Part shown: positions 9,552 to 18,457 of the stretch, piece after piece
How positions within the stretch are numbered: the stretch's first letter is position 1
How the letters are laid out: every line of letters starts with the position of its first letter
From: UBA2784 sp964494625
GTDB lineage: Bacteria > Pseudomonadota > Alphaproteobacteria > Micropepsales > Micropepsaceae
Assembly: GCA_964494625.1 (NCBI GenBank)
Contig: CAZBRT010000001.1
Location: 930,001 to 994,000 of the forward strand
Direction: 5' to 3'
Length of the DNA stretch: 64,000 nucleotides
The notes under the pieces: generated by a model
Database searches by the model: none
The model's input: only the letters and a program-made list of their open reading frames with translations
What the model was told of the DNA's origin: nothing
Translations under genes and position numbers: made by a program

Positions 9552-12082
9552 ACGCGTTATCCCTTGCCTTCCGATTTGCACGGCGCGAGCTGCGCGGCGG
9601 CCTGTCGGGATTTTATCTTTTCCTTGCCTGCATCGCGCTTGGCGTTGCCGCGATTGCGGCCGTCGGCTCGGTTACGGCGGCGTTTCTTGGCGGCATGGCG
9701 GAAAAGGGTCAGGTGTTGCTCGGCGGTGATGCCGAATTCCGGCTGACCCAGCGCAGCGCGTCGGCGGCGGCACAGACATTCCTGGAATCGCGCGGGCGCG
9801 TGTCGCGTCTCTTCGAGATGCGCGGCATGGCGCGGGTTGACGGCACCGAGACGCGCACACTGGTGGAACTCAAGGCCGTTGACGGCCTCTATCCTTTGTT
9901 CGGCGCGGTTGAACTCGTGCCCGCCATGGCGCTTGGGGATGCGCTTGCCGAACGCGACGGCGTCTTTGGCGCGGTGGTCGAGCCCACGCTCTTGCCGCGC
10001 CTTGGGGTTGAGCGCGGTGCACGCATCGTTGTCGGCAATGCGACATTCGAAATCCGCGCGGTGATCGACACGGAGCCTGACCGGGTGGGTGGCGGCTTCA
10101 CGCTTGGCCCCCGCTTTCTCATCTCCCGCGACGCGCTGACGGCCACTGGGCTTGAGCAGCCGGGCAGCCTTGTTTCCTACGTCTATCGCGTTGCACTGCC
10201 ATCGGCGGCCTCCACGCCTGCGGACCTGACCGGCTTCATGGCGGCGGCAGCTGAGGCGTTTCCCGAGGAAGGCTGGCAGACACGCGACCGCAGTGCGGCC
10301 GCGCCCGGCATCCGCCGTTTCATCGAACAGGCCAATCTCTTCCTCACCCTTGTCGGCCTTGCGACATTGATCGTGGGTGGCGTGGGTGTGGCCAATGCCG
10401 TCACCATCTACATGGAACGCAAGACCGGTACGATTGCGGTGATGAAATGCGTGGGCGCGACGTCGCGGGTCATCTTTCTCACCTATCTCATCCAGGTCCT
10501 GTTCATCGCCACGGCGGGCATTGCCATCGGGCTCATTGCGGGTGCGGCCGCGCCTTATCTCATGAGTGCGGTGGTTGGCGACATGCTGCCCATTGATGCC
10601 GAGCTTGCCGTCTATCCCGAGGCGCTGATGCTGGCGGCAGCCTATGGCTATCTGACGGCGTTGGCCTTTGCGCTTTCGCCGCTTGCGCGCGCGCGTGACA
10701 CAAAGCCGGCGCGGCTTTTCCGCGATCTGGTTTCGCGCGAACGCAAATGGCCGCGTTTCTCCGACGGGTTGATGATTGTCATTTCGTTTGCGGGTCTGGG
10801 CGCGCTTGCCATCCTGTTCACGCCCTACAAGCTTTTTGCGGTGCTGGTGCTTGTGGGCGTCGCCTTTGCGTTCGGTATCTTGCGCGTGATGGGCGGGCTT
10901 ATCCGGCAACTCGCCAAGCGCCTGACATTCACCCGCAATCCGATGTTGCGGATCGCCATGGCCAATCTTCACCGGCCGGGTGCGGCCACGGTCGGCGTCA
11001 CCCTGTCGCTTGGCCTTGCGCTTTCGCTGATTGCGCTGGTTGCGATGGTGGACGGCAATGTGCGCGGCGCCATCTCCACCCGCCTGCCAGGCGAAGCGCC
11101 GAGCTTCTTCTTCATCGACATCCAGAGCGCGGATCAGGAACGCTTCCGCGCCCTGTTGGAAAATGCGGGCAATGTGACCGACATCCGCCTGACGCCCATG
11201 CTGCGCGGGCGGATCACGCATCTGAACGGCGTGAAGGCGGAGGATGCCCAAGTTGACCCCGGTTCGCGCTGGGCGCTTTCGGGCGACAGGGGCGTCACCT
11301 ATTCGGCGACCATTCCCGAAGGCACGGAAATTTCCGCCGGTGAATGGTGGCCTGCGGATTATGCCGGGCCGCCGCTTGTGTCGTTCGATGCGGCGCTGGC
11401 CCAAGGGCTGGGTCTTTCCCTCAATGATTTCATCACGGTCAATCTTCTGGGCCGGTCCATCGAGGCGCGCATCGCGTCCCTGCGGCGGATCGATTACACG
11501 ACCGCCAACATGAACTTCATCCTTGTCCTGTCGCCCGGCGTGCTCGAGCGGGCGCCGCATTCCGTCCTTGGCACCGCGCGCGCGCCGCTTGAGCAGGAAG
11601 AAGCGATCGAGCACGAGATTGCACGCGTCTTTCCCAACGTGTCAGTGGTGCGCGTCAAACAGGCGATCGAGACGGCCAATGAGATCATGGATCAGTTGGC
11701 GCTGGCGCTCCGGGCGACGTCTGCGGTGATGCTGGTTGCAGGCCTTATCGTGCTTGCAGGCGCGCTGGCCGCGGGGTACCGGCGGCGCGTCTATGACAAT
11801 GTGCTTCTCAAGGTTCTGGGGGCGGAGCGGCGGCGGCTTCTTTTCATGCAGCTGGCCGAATTCGCGCTTTTGGGCACGGGGGCGGCTCTGGTTGCCGCGC
11901 TTCTCGCGTTTGCGGCGGCATGGGGCGTTGTCACCTTCATCATCAATGTGCCGTTCCAGCCCGATTATGGCGTGCTTGCCGCCACCATTTTCGGCGGCGC
12001 GGTGACAGCAATGATTCTGGGGCTTGCGACCAATGCGAGAGCGCTTTCCCAGCCAAGTGCGCGGATCCTGCGGGCGCCGTAA
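9548..12082 (+). CDS. ybbP: FtsX-like ABC permease YbbP
   Basis: A large 844-aa permease with two FtsX domains, matching the E. coli YbbP architecture. Hydrophobic segments occur near residues 20-45 and 250-285, then in clusters near 310-380, 405-455 and 475-500, and in a final block near 720-840. Between the first and second helices lies a periplasmic MacB-like domain (about 50-245), with a second periplasmic region at about 510-700. It starts in an ATGA overlap with ybbA. The family is thought to export or extract lipophilic substrates from the inner membrane; divergent tesA supports a lipid-related role, but that is inference. Confidence 0.92.
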   Translation: MNALSLAFRFARRELRGGLSGFYLFLACIALGVAAIAAVGSVTAAFLGGMAEKGQVLLGGDAEFRLTQRSASAAAQTFLESRGRVSRLFEMRGMARVDGTETRTLVELKAVDGLYPLFGAVELVPAMALGDALAERDGVFGAVVEPTLLPRLGVERGARIVVGNATFEIRAVIDTEPDRVGGGFTLGPRFLISRDALTATGLEQPGSLVSYVYRVALPSAASTPADLTGFMAAAAEAFPEEGWQTRDRSAAAPGIRRFIEQANLFLTLVGLATLIVGGVGVANAVTIYMERKTGTIAVMKCVGATSRVIFLTYLIQVLFIATAGIAIGLIAGAAAPYLMSAVVGDMLPIDAELAVYPEALMLAAAYGYLTALAFALSPLARARDTKPARLFRDLVSRERKWPRFSDGLMIVISFAGLGALAILFTPYKLFAVLVLVGVAFAFGILRVMGGLIRQLAKRLTFTRNPMLRIAMANLHRPGAATVGVTLSLGLALSLIALVAMVDGNVRGAISTRLPGEAPSFFFIDIQSADQERFRALLENAGNVTDIRLTPMLRGRITHLNGVKAEDAQVDPGSRWALSGDRGVTYSATIPEGTEISAGEWWPADYAGPPLVSFDAALAQGLGLSLNDFITVNLLGRSIEARIASLRRIDYTTANMNFILVLSPGVLERAPHSVLGTARAPLEQEEAIEHEIARVFPNVSVVRVKQAIETANEIMDQLALALRATSAVMLVAGLIVLAGALAAGYRRRVYDNVLLKVLGAERRRLLFMQLAEFALLGTGAALVAALLAFAAAWGVVTFIINVPFQPDYGVLAATIFGGAVTAMILGLATNARALSQPSARILRAP

Positions 12083-12247
12083 CGACGCCTTAGCAGGATC
12101 ATGGTCAACTTATTGCGTAATCGGTGGAATTTGGGCCGGATACTCCACCACGAAGATGGGTTATTCGGCCTTGAATCTGCCGCCAATCATCCCGATATTT
12201 CACATTGAACCGCGCCAATCTGGATGCGGCACAAGACGGAGAATTCC

Positions 12248-12967
12248 ATGGCTGAGTATGACAACCGCGCCATGATGCGCGGCGCCGCGACTGCGGACGC
12301 CAGCATCGACCAGGGGCTGCGCGCCTATATGCTGGGCGTCTACAACCTGATGGTGCTGGGCCTTGCCATCACGGGCTTTGCCGCCTTCGGCCTGTCGCGC
12401 TCGACAGACCTGATGATCTCGATTTTCGCGAACCCGATCCTGCCCTGGATCGTGATGCTGTCGCCCTTTGTGATGGTTCTGGTGCTCAGCTTCGGCATCA
12501 ACCGGCTTTCGGCAGGAACCGCGCGGATACTCTTCCTCGTCTATTCGCTCCTGATGGGCATTTCGCTCTCAACGATCTTTATGGTCTATGCGGAAGGCGA
12601 CATCGCGCGCGTCTTCTTCATCACGGCGGCGTCCTTCGGCGCGCTCTCGCTCTGGGGCTACACGACCAAGCGTGACCTGACCGGCTGGGGCTCGTTCCTG
12701 ATCATGGGCCTCTTCGGTCTCATCATCGCCTCAGTGGTCAATCTGTTCATGGGCTGGGAGACGATGAACTTCGTCATCAGCGTTGCGGGCGTGCTCATCT
12801 TCGCGGGCCTGACCGCCTATGACACCCAGAAGATCAAGGAGATGTATTACGCGGATGATGGCAGCGAGATCGCGGGCAAAAAGGCCGTGATGGGTGCGCT
12901 CGCCCTTTATCTCGATTTCATCAATCTCTTCCTGATGCTGCTGCGGCTGCTCGGCAACCGCGAGTAA
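12248..12967 (+). CDS. Bax inhibitor-1/YccA family membrane protein
   Basis: A 239-aa protein of the BI-1/YccA (UPF0005) family, related to the FtsH modulator YccA and to pH-sensitive calcium-leak channels. Seven hydrophobic segments run from about residue 35 to 235, with the C-terminal family signature AYDTQKIKEMYY and a final LFLMLLRLLGNRE. The ATG at 12248 is preceded by GACGGAGA. It is monocistronic and followed by a clear intrinsic terminator. Upstream, 165 bases to ybbP hold no clear promoter that I can call. Confidence 0.93.
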   Translation: MAEYDNRAMMRGAATADASIDQGLRAYMLGVYNLMVLGLAITGFAAFGLSRSTDLMISIFANPILPWIVMLSPFVMVLVLSFGINRLSAGTARILFLVYSLLMGISLSTIFMVYAEGDIARVFFITAASFGALSLWGYTTKRDLTGWGSFLIMGLFGLIIASVVNLFMGWETMNFVISVAGVLIFAGLTAYDTQKIKEMYYADDGSEIAGKKAVMGALALYLDFINLFLMLLRLLGNRE

Positions 12968-12988
12968 CAGGCCCTACCAACGCAGAAG

Positions 12989-13025
12989 ACCCCCGGCACA
13001 GAAGATGCGCCGGGGGTTTTCGTTT
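12989..13025 (+). terminator. Intrinsic terminator after the BI-1 gene
   Basis: ACCCCCGGC (12989-12997) pairs perfectly with GCCGGGGGT (13009-13017) across an 11-base loop and runs into TTTTCGTTT. It lies 22 bases past the BI-1 stop. Confidence 0.9.
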
Positions 13026-13074
13026 GGGGGCAGCGATGCCGTCATTTTGCCGGAATGGCCCTGTGTGATGGGAC

Positions 13075-13616
13075 ATGGCCCGGATCGTATCCATCGCGCT
13101 CAGTGTCGTCCTTCACGTGCTTGCCTTTGCAGCATTGGGCATGCTCGTGCTTTCCAGCGGGCAGAGCCGGGCGGCGCCACAGATTGACGGGCTTGCCGAT
13201 TTCATTCTGGTCGAGAAATCCGTGCGCCGCATGACCTTGATGCGTGCGGGCGAGGTCCTTGCCGTCTTTGAGGTATCGCTGGGTGGCGCGCCGGTGGGCG
13301 ACAAGGAACGCCAGGGCGACAACCGTACGCCGGAAGGCACCTATCACATCGTCTCGAAGAACGATGAGAGCGGGTTCCATCTGTCCCTGATGACTTCCTA
13401 TCCTGATGCCGAGGACCGGCGCGCAGCCGCCGCGCGGGGTGACAACCCGGGCGGCGATATCGCGTCCACGGATTGCCCAACGGCATTGGTGACGAGGCGA
13501 TCAGCCTTTTCCGCAATGCTGACTGGACGCTGGGATGCATTGCCGTGTCGAATGCCGAGATCGAGGCGATCTTCGCTGCGGTGCCGGTGGGAACGGTGAT
13601 CGAGATCAGGCCCTAA
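13075..13616 (+). pseudogene. L,D-transpeptidase (YkuD family), frameshifted
   Basis: The first 130 codons encode a membrane-anchored N-terminus (hydrophobic residues 5-27) and a YkuD catalytic domain (FILVEKSVRRMTLMRAGEVL, then GDNRTPEGTYHI). After codon GCG 13462-13464 the frame is lost and would run to 13599 with unrelated residues. Adding one base between 13464 and 13465 restores the YkuD active site IHGLPNGIG...DWTLGCIAVSN, with catalytic His and Cys, and reaches TAA at 13614-13616. The repaired length is 180 aa, normal for the family. L,D-transpeptidases cross-link peptidoglycan or attach lipoprotein. Either the gene is newly inactivated or this is a one-base sequence error. Its repaired stop overlaps that of the convergent DUF2794 gene. 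Confidence 0.85.
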
Positions 13617-14038
13617 TCCGCGTCGCGCACGGCCTTGAAGAGCATGCGGTCGAAAACACGCAGGACCTGCGAAAGCTCATGCCCGCGCTTCAGGATGAGA
13701 CCGGTTGCGGTAACGACGCTATAGGCGCCCTGACGCTCGCGCAGGCGCGGGCGCTTCTCGACGCGGTAGAGCGGCACCTCGCTGGAGCGCCGATAGATCG
13801 AGAAGACGGCAACGTCCCTCAAGAAGTCGATGGCATAGTCCCGCCATTCACCGGCTGAAACCATTCGCCCATAAATGTTGAGGATCTGGTCCAGCTCGCG
13901 CCGCTGAAAGGCAACGCATTCGCCCTTCCGCCCGCCCGGTTCCGTCACCGGATCGCGGGGGGCGGTGAAGCGCTCAGCGCCCTCGCTGCCTGCATGGCGT
14001 GGATGCAGGCCGAGATGTATCGGGTCTTCGACCGTCAC
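13613..14038 (-). CDS. DUF2794 family protein
   Basis: A small conserved alphaproteobacterial protein of unknown function. The core YGRMVSAGEWRDYAI, then EVPLYRVEKRPRLRERQGAY and ILKRGHELSQVLRV, is the DUF2794 signature. The open frame extends upstream to 14149, but that would overlap the upstream methyltransferase gene by 50 bases and adds serine/cysteine-rich, non-family sequence. GTG 14038 gives 141 aa and is my choice; no convincing ribosome site supports either. It is downstream of, and co-directional with, the O-methyltransferase. Confidence 0.75.
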   Translation of the reverse strand: MTVEDPIHLGLHPRHAGSEGAERFTAPRDPVTEPGGRKGECVAFQRRELDQILNIYGRMVSAGEWRDYAIDFLRDVAVFSIYRRSSEVPLYRVEKRPRLRERQGAYSVVTATGLILKRGHELSQVLRVFDRMLFKAVRDAD

Positions 14039-14099
14039 GGCTGAAATGTTGCGCCCGAACCAGGTCCGGTGCAAGCGGGAAGATGGTGACGAAGGCGGG

Positions 14100-14762
14100 C
14101 TAGCGCACGCGCAGCAGCGTGATGCCGTCAGAGATCGCGACAAGGGCAATGTCGAAGCGCGGATCGCTTGCCAAGGCCTCGTTCAGGGCGCGGATGGCTT
14201 TGGTGTCATCCGACATGTTGGCCGGATCAATCACAGCGCCAGACCAGAGCGTATTGTCGATGGCGATCAGGCCGCCCTGGCGCACAAGTGCATGGCAGCG
14301 CTCCACATAGGCGGCATAGTTTGTCTTGTCGGCATCGATGAAGGCAAAATCATAGGTGCCCTTGCGGCCAGTGGCGACGAAACCATCCAGCGTTGCGAGG
14401 GCCGGCGCAATGTGGGTCGTGATTTTGTCCGCGATGTCGGCTTCGCTCCAATAGCCCCGTGCGCGACCGACATAATCATCCGACACGTCAAGCGCGTCGA
14501 TCCGTCCGTCGGCGGGCAGGGCCAGGGCAACCGACAAGGCGCTGTAGCCGGTGAAGGTTCCGATCTCGAGGCAATTGCGCGCGCCAATGAGGCGCACCAC
14601 CATGGCGAGGAACGCGCCTTCGTCGGGCGAAATCTGCATGCCGGCCACGCGGCCCATGGCGGCAGTCTCGGCACGGCAGCGTGTCTGGCTTGGGTGTTCA
14701 CGCACACCGACCTTGGCGATGTAGTCCATCAGGCCGTCAGACATGGTGATGAATTTGCCCAT
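14100..14762 (-). CDS. Class I SAM-dependent O-methyltransferase (caffeoyl-CoA/catechol OMT family)
   Basis: A 220-aa methyltransferase of the COG4122 group, which methylates hydroxyls on small aromatic or other molecules. Motif I is LEIGTFTGYSALSVALALP, a following acidic residue is in IDALDVSD, and the metal/active-site region is FAFIDADKTNY with IAIDNTLWSG. The ATG at 14762 is preceded by GAAGGCGGAAAACAA, an excellent ribosome site, so the longer frame to 15044 is not used. The substrate cannot be predicted. Confidence 0.9.
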   Translation of the reverse strand: MGKFITMSDGLMDYIAKVGVREHPSQTRCRAETAAMGRVAGMQISPDEGAFLAMVVRLIGARNCLEIGTFTGYSALSVALALPADGRIDALDVSDDYVGRARGYWSEADIADKITTHIAPALATLDGFVATGRKGTYDFAFIDADKTNYAAYVERCHALVRQGGLIAIDNTLWSGAVIDPANMSDDTKAIRALNEALASDPRFDIALVAISDGITLLRVR

Positions 14763-14853
14763 TTGTTTTCCGCCTTCTTCAGGAATCCCCAAATCGCCGC
14801 AATCCGGCCCTTTGGCGGTCAAGGTCGCCCGCCAGGGTCCATCCTGTAAACGG

Positions 14854-14916
14854 GATCCGGCACTTGCCCGCCACCCCAAGCCCCCCAGCCCCCAATGGCG
14901 GGTGAGTTGCCGGATC
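14854..14916 (-). terminator. Hairpin 3' of the TehA/SLAC1 gene
   Basis: GATCCGGCACTTGCCCGCCA (14854-14873) and TGGCGGGTGAGTTGCCGGAT (from 14896) pair with few mismatches. It sits immediately downstream of the minus-strand channel gene stop (14921). No long T-tract follows, so it may act as a weak or bidirectional terminator. Confidence 0.5.
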
Positions 14917-14920
14917 ACGC

Positions 14921-15874
14921 TTACGCTTTTGGCGGCTCCGCCGCATTCAGCAATGCGCGTACCACCCGCACAGTCGGTACGATAGCCGCCCCCACGGCCG
15001 CAGTTGCCGCCCCCAAGACCAGCAATCCATAGATCGAGAGCCATTGGCTATCGGCCTCGCCCGCCAGAAGCATGATGCCGCGCGCGAGTGACGCCACGGG
15101 AAAGGTGAGGCCCCACATCGCCAAAGTCTGTCCGCTCGCGATCTCCGAGAGGAAGACCGGCAGAAGCGTCAGGAAGAGGACGCTGGCGAGCACCAGGTTC
15201 ATCAATGGTCCCGCAGCATTGGTGGCAGAGCCAAGGGCGACAAGCCCCAGATTGCCAAGGGCGGGCGGTGACATCAGGATCAGCAAAGTCGGCCGCAACT
15301 CGCGCGGCAATGGCGATGTCATCAGATTGCGGATGACCAGCGGCATCACGACCATCGCGGCAATGGCCCCGAAGACATAAACGCCGAAGGCCGCCTCGCG
15401 TACTGCGAAGTCGGCACCTGTTGCCGGTGCCAGCAGCAATCCGGCAAAGGGCAGAACGGTCAACGGGCGGCTGCGCGCTGCCTGCCAGCGGCCGCGCACC
15501 CAAAGATGCAGCATGCGGACGCTGATCATCACCAGCATTGCCTGTGCGATGGCCCAGACCGCCATGGCAGCCTCGGGCGGCAGGCCTCTTGCGAGGCTGG
15601 CGAGCACGCCCAGCGCCATGGAAAGCGCGCCGAAAAAGGGCAACGCGGTCGCGTCGCCCCAGTCATCCGCAAACCCGCCATGCCGCATGCGGTCGGACAT
15701 ATAGAGCGCGACAAAGACAAACATCGCGACGGCGGCGGCCCATGCAAGCGCGAGCGACACGATCATGAGACCCGGCGCCAGAAATTCCGCCGCGTGCGCA
15801 GCGCCCGCGACGCCGGACAGGCCCAGCACACTTGCAAACAAGGCCGGCGGAAAGGAGATACGGGCAGATTGCAT
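14921..15874 (-). CDS. TehA/SLAC1-type anion channel (TDT family)
   Basis: A 317-aa polytopic inner-membrane protein with about ten hydrophobic segments spread over the whole length, the topology of E. coli TehA and plant SLAC1. Family-like stretches are RISFPPALFASVLGLSGVA at the N-terminus and GFADDWGDATALPFFGALSM. Members export tellurite, dicarboxylates, sulfite or chloride; no TehB methyltransferase of the tellurite type is adjacent (the neighbouring OMT is a different family). The substrate is therefore open. It is divergent from the SDR gene. Confidence 0.85.
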   Translation of the reverse strand: MQSARISFPPALFASVLGLSGVAGAAHAAEFLAPGLMIVSLALAWAAAVAMFVFVALYMSDRMRHGGFADDWGDATALPFFGALSMALGVLASLARGLPPEAAMAVWAIAQAMLVMISVRMLHLWVRGRWQAARSRPLTVLPFAGLLLAPATGADFAVREAAFGVYVFGAIAAMVVMPLVIRNLMTSPLPRELRPTLLILMSPPALGNLGLVALGSATNAAGPLMNLVLASVLFLTLLPVFLSEIASGQTLAMWGLTFPVASLARGIMLLAGEADSQWLSIYGLLVLGAATAAVGAAIVPTVRVVRALLNAAEPPKA

Positions 15875-15996
15875 GATGACTTTCGGGGGCGGCGTTCGAT
15901 AGCCTGTTGTCGCGTGACTGCGCCTGAATGTCGAGGCGTGCTGCCGATCCCCCGACCTCAGTCGCGGGTCCAGTTATGGGGAAAAAAGAGAGCAAC

Positions 15997-16758
15997 ATGA
16001 CAACGCAACGACTTCTGGGCAGGGCGGCGATCATCACGGGTGCCGCATCAGGCATCGGTGCTGCAACAGCTGCACTCTTTGCGCGTGAGGGCGCCAAAGT
16101 GCTCGCGGTTGATCTTGAGGCAGCGTTCGCCCGCGCGCGGGAGAATGATCAAGCGATGCCACCCGGGATCCATATACTTGCGAAAAGCGTGACCGATGAT
16201 GATGCTCCGGACGCCATCGTTGCGGCAGCACATCAACATCTTGGCGGCATCGACATTGTCGTGAACAATGCGGGCATCGGCACCAATGCGCTGGCCGAGC
16301 AGATGACCGATGAGGTCTGGGCGCGCACGCTCAACGTGAATGTCACGGCGCAGTTCCGGCTTTGCCGATCGGCGATCCCGCACCTCAAATCCTCGGCGGC
16401 GGGGCGCATCATCAACGTCGCCTCGATCATGGCCGAAGGCACCGACTATGGGCTTTCCGCCTATTGCGCCTCCAAGGCGGGCGTGGCGGGCCTGACCCGC
16501 ACGCTGGCGCTTGAGCTTGGCAAATTCGGGATCACCGCCAATTACATCCTGCCGGGCGCGATCCGCACCGGCATGACGCGCCCTCGCTGGGAGGCGCAGC
16601 CGGACGCGGAGGCGGTCTGGGCGCGCAAGTCGGCGCTGCGCCGCGTGGGCGAGCCCATCGACATTGCCCGGGCTGCGCTTTTTCTGGCATCGGATGACGG
16701 CGGGTTTGTCACCGGCCACGGCCTTAATGCCGATGGCGGGCTGATGCTGCGGGTCTGA
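15997..16758 (+). CDS. Short-chain dehydrogenase/reductase (classical SDR)
   Basis: A 253-aa NAD(P)-dependent oxidoreductase. The cofactor motif TGAASGIG is at residues 14-21 and NNAG at 90-93. The catalytic residues are Asn114 region (LNVNVT), Ser143, Tyr156 and Lys160 in YCASK. Asp39 after the second strand suggests NAD(H) preference. The C-terminus FVTGHGLNADGGLMLRV is typical. The ATG at 15997 follows GAGAGCAAC; ATG 15976 is possible. It is a single gene, so no pathway can be assigned. Confidence 0.9.
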   Translation: MTTQRLLGRAAIITGAASGIGAATAALFAREGAKVLAVDLEAAFARARENDQAMPPGIHILAKSVTDDDAPDAIVAAAHQHLGGIDIVVNNAGIGTNALAEQMTDEVWARTLNVNVTAQFRLCRSAIPHLKSSAAGRIINVASIMAEGTDYGLSAYCASKAGVAGLTRTLALELGKFGITANYILPGAIRTGMTRPRWEAQPDAEAVWARKSALRRVGEPIDIARAALFLASDDGGFVTGHGLNADGGLMLRV

Positions 16759-16930
16759 CCGGGTTATTCATTAACTCCAAGACAGGGGCAGGGTACGCGG
16801 TTGTGCGCCCGATCAAACGCCATTTGACTTGCCGGAAAGGGGCCTTATCCCCTAAACGGCGGGACCCACCCTGCGCGGGCATTGGCCCCAAGGGGTTTGC
16901 GCTGCCTTTCAACGAGACATTTCCTCCGCC

Positions 16931-17701
16931 ATGGCGATGATTGAAACCGACGGGCTCGTCAAAAAATTTGGACCCTTCACGGCTGTTCGCGGCATCACGC
17001 TCAATGTTGAAAAGGGCGAAGTGCTGGGCTTTCTTGGCCCCAATGGTGCGGGCAAATCGACCACCATGAAGATGATCACCGGCTTTCTGGCGCCCACGCA
17101 GGGCACCGCACGGGTCATGGGCCATGACGTGACGGCCGATCCGATCAGCGCGCAGAAGCAGCTGGGCTATCTGCCCGAAGGCGCGCCCGCCTATGGCGAC
17201 ATGACGCCCCGCCAGTTCCTTCTCTTCATCGCGGCGATCCGCGGCTATCGCGGCACCAGTTCAAAGGCCGCTGTGCAGCGTGCGATCGAGCTGGCCGCCC
17301 TTGAAGGGGTGATCGAGCAGCCCATCGAGACGCTCTCCAAGGGCTACAAGCGCCGCGTCGGCTTTGCACAGGCGATCCTGCATGATCCGCCCGTGCTCAT
17401 CATGGACGAGCCGACAGACGGCCTTGACCCCAACCAGAAATTCGCAATGCGCGGTCTCATCGCGGGCATGGCCGCCGAAAAGGCGATCATCATCTCGACC
17501 CATATCCTGGAAGAAGTGGAAGCGGTCTGCACGCGCGCGGTCATCATCGACCGCGGCCGCGTGGTGGCCGATGGCCCGATCATGGGCAAGCAGGCCGCCT
17601 TCAACGTGTTCGCGCCGGATGGTTCGCCGGCCGGAACGCTGAATGCCGCCACGGCCGATCTTGATGCCGTCTTCCGCGAACTCACCCGCGCGCACGCCTG
17701 A
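16931..17701 (+). CDS. ABC transporter ATPase of a Gld-type cluster (GldA-like)
   Basis: A 256-aa CcmA/NatA-type ABC ATPase. Walker A is GPNGAGKST (residues 36-44), the signature region is ETLSKGYKRRVGFAQA, Walker B is VLIMDEPTDGLDPNQ and the switch is IISTHILEEVE. The C-terminal 50 residues form the short extension seen in gliding-type ATPases. It starts a four-gene run with ABC-2 permease, GldG-like and DUF4340 genes, spaced by 16, 5 and 11 bases. In Bacteroidetes the equivalent proteins are GldA/F/G of gliding motility; in proteobacteria the role is undefined. Confidence 0.9.
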   Translation: MAMIETDGLVKKFGPFTAVRGITLNVEKGEVLGFLGPNGAGKSTTMKMITGFLAPTQGTARVMGHDVTADPISAQKQLGYLPEGAPAYGDMTPRQFLLFIAAIRGYRGTSSKAAVQRAIELAALEGVIEQPIETLSKGYKRRVGFAQAILHDPPVLIMDEPTDGLDPNQKFAMRGLIAGMAAEKAIIISTHILEEVEAVCTRAVIIDRGRVVADGPIMGKQAAFNVFAPDGSPAGTLNAATADLDAVFRELTRAHA

Positions 17702-17717
17702 CGAAAACGGACATCCC

Positions 17718-18452
17718 ATGAACGCGACACTCACCGTCTTCAAGCGCGAATTCGCGAGCTATTTCGCAACGCCGCTTGCCTATGTGTTCATCGTGATCTT
17801 CCTGTTCACGATGGGCGCCTTCACTTTCTATCTCGGCAATTTCTACGATTCAGGCCAGGCGAGCCTTGCGACCTTTTTCGGCTTCCATCCATGGCTCTAT
17901 CTCTTCCTCATCCCGGCCATCTCGATGCGCCTGTGGGCGGAAGAACGCCGGGCGGGCACGCTTGAGCTTCTTCTGACGCTGCCCATTCCGCTGTCATCGG
18001 CGGTCATGGGGAAATTCTTTGCAGCCTGGGTGTTTGCCGGTGTGGCGCTTGCGCTTACTTTCCCGATGTGGCTGACGGTCAACTTCCTCGGCACGCCCGA
18101 CAACGGCGTGATCCTTGCCTCCTACCTCGGCAGCTGGCTGATGGCGGGCGGTTATCTTGCCATCGGCGCGTGCATCAGTGCTGCGACCAACAACCAGGTG
18201 ATCGCCTTTGTGGTCAGCGCCGTCGTGTGCTTCCTTTTCACGGTTGCGGGTGCGCCGCTGGTTGTCGACTTCGTCAGCAATTTCGCGCCGGGCGCGGTGG
18301 TGCAGGCCATTGCCTCGTTCAGCTTCCTGTCGCACTTCAACGCGATCATGAACGGCGTGATCGATTTGCGTGACATCATCTTTTTCGGCTCGCTGATCGC
18401 CGTCTTCCTGTTTGCGACAGCTGTGCTCATTGACCTCAAGAAGGCCGGGTGA
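17718..18452 (+). CDS. ABC-2 type permease (GldF-like)
   Basis: A 244-aa membrane protein with six hydrophobic segments (about residues 20-40, 58-75, 100-125, 138-165, 170-195, 215-238). The motif AISMRLWAEERRAGTLELLLTLPIP after TM2 is the typical ABC-2/GldF cytoplasmic loop. The ATG at 17718 lies 16 bases after the ATPase stop. It pairs with the upstream ATPase and the downstream GldG-like protein. Confidence 0.9.
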   Translation: MNATLTVFKREFASYFATPLAYVFIVIFLFTMGAFTFYLGNFYDSGQASLATFFGFHPWLYLFLIPAISMRLWAEERRAGTLELLLTLPIPLSSAVMGKFFAAWVFAGVALALTFPMWLTVNFLGTPDNGVILASYLGSWLMAGGYLAIGACISAATNNQVIAFVVSAVVCFLFTVAGAPLVVDFVSNFAPGAVVQAIASFSFLSHFNAIMNGVIDLRDIIFFGSLIAVFLFATAVLIDLKKAG

Positions 18453-18457
18453 GGCCC

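Noticed and set aside
9557..11614. A 685-codon open frame antisense to ybbP
   Set aside because: It mirrors the codon pattern of a GC-rich gene on the other strand; its protein is Arg/Gly/His-rich with no family features. YbbP is unmistakable.
13535..13858. Separate gene starting inside the L,D-transpeptidase
   Set aside because: Its frame is neither the repaired transpeptidase frame nor similar to anything; it crosses the convergent DUF2794 gene.
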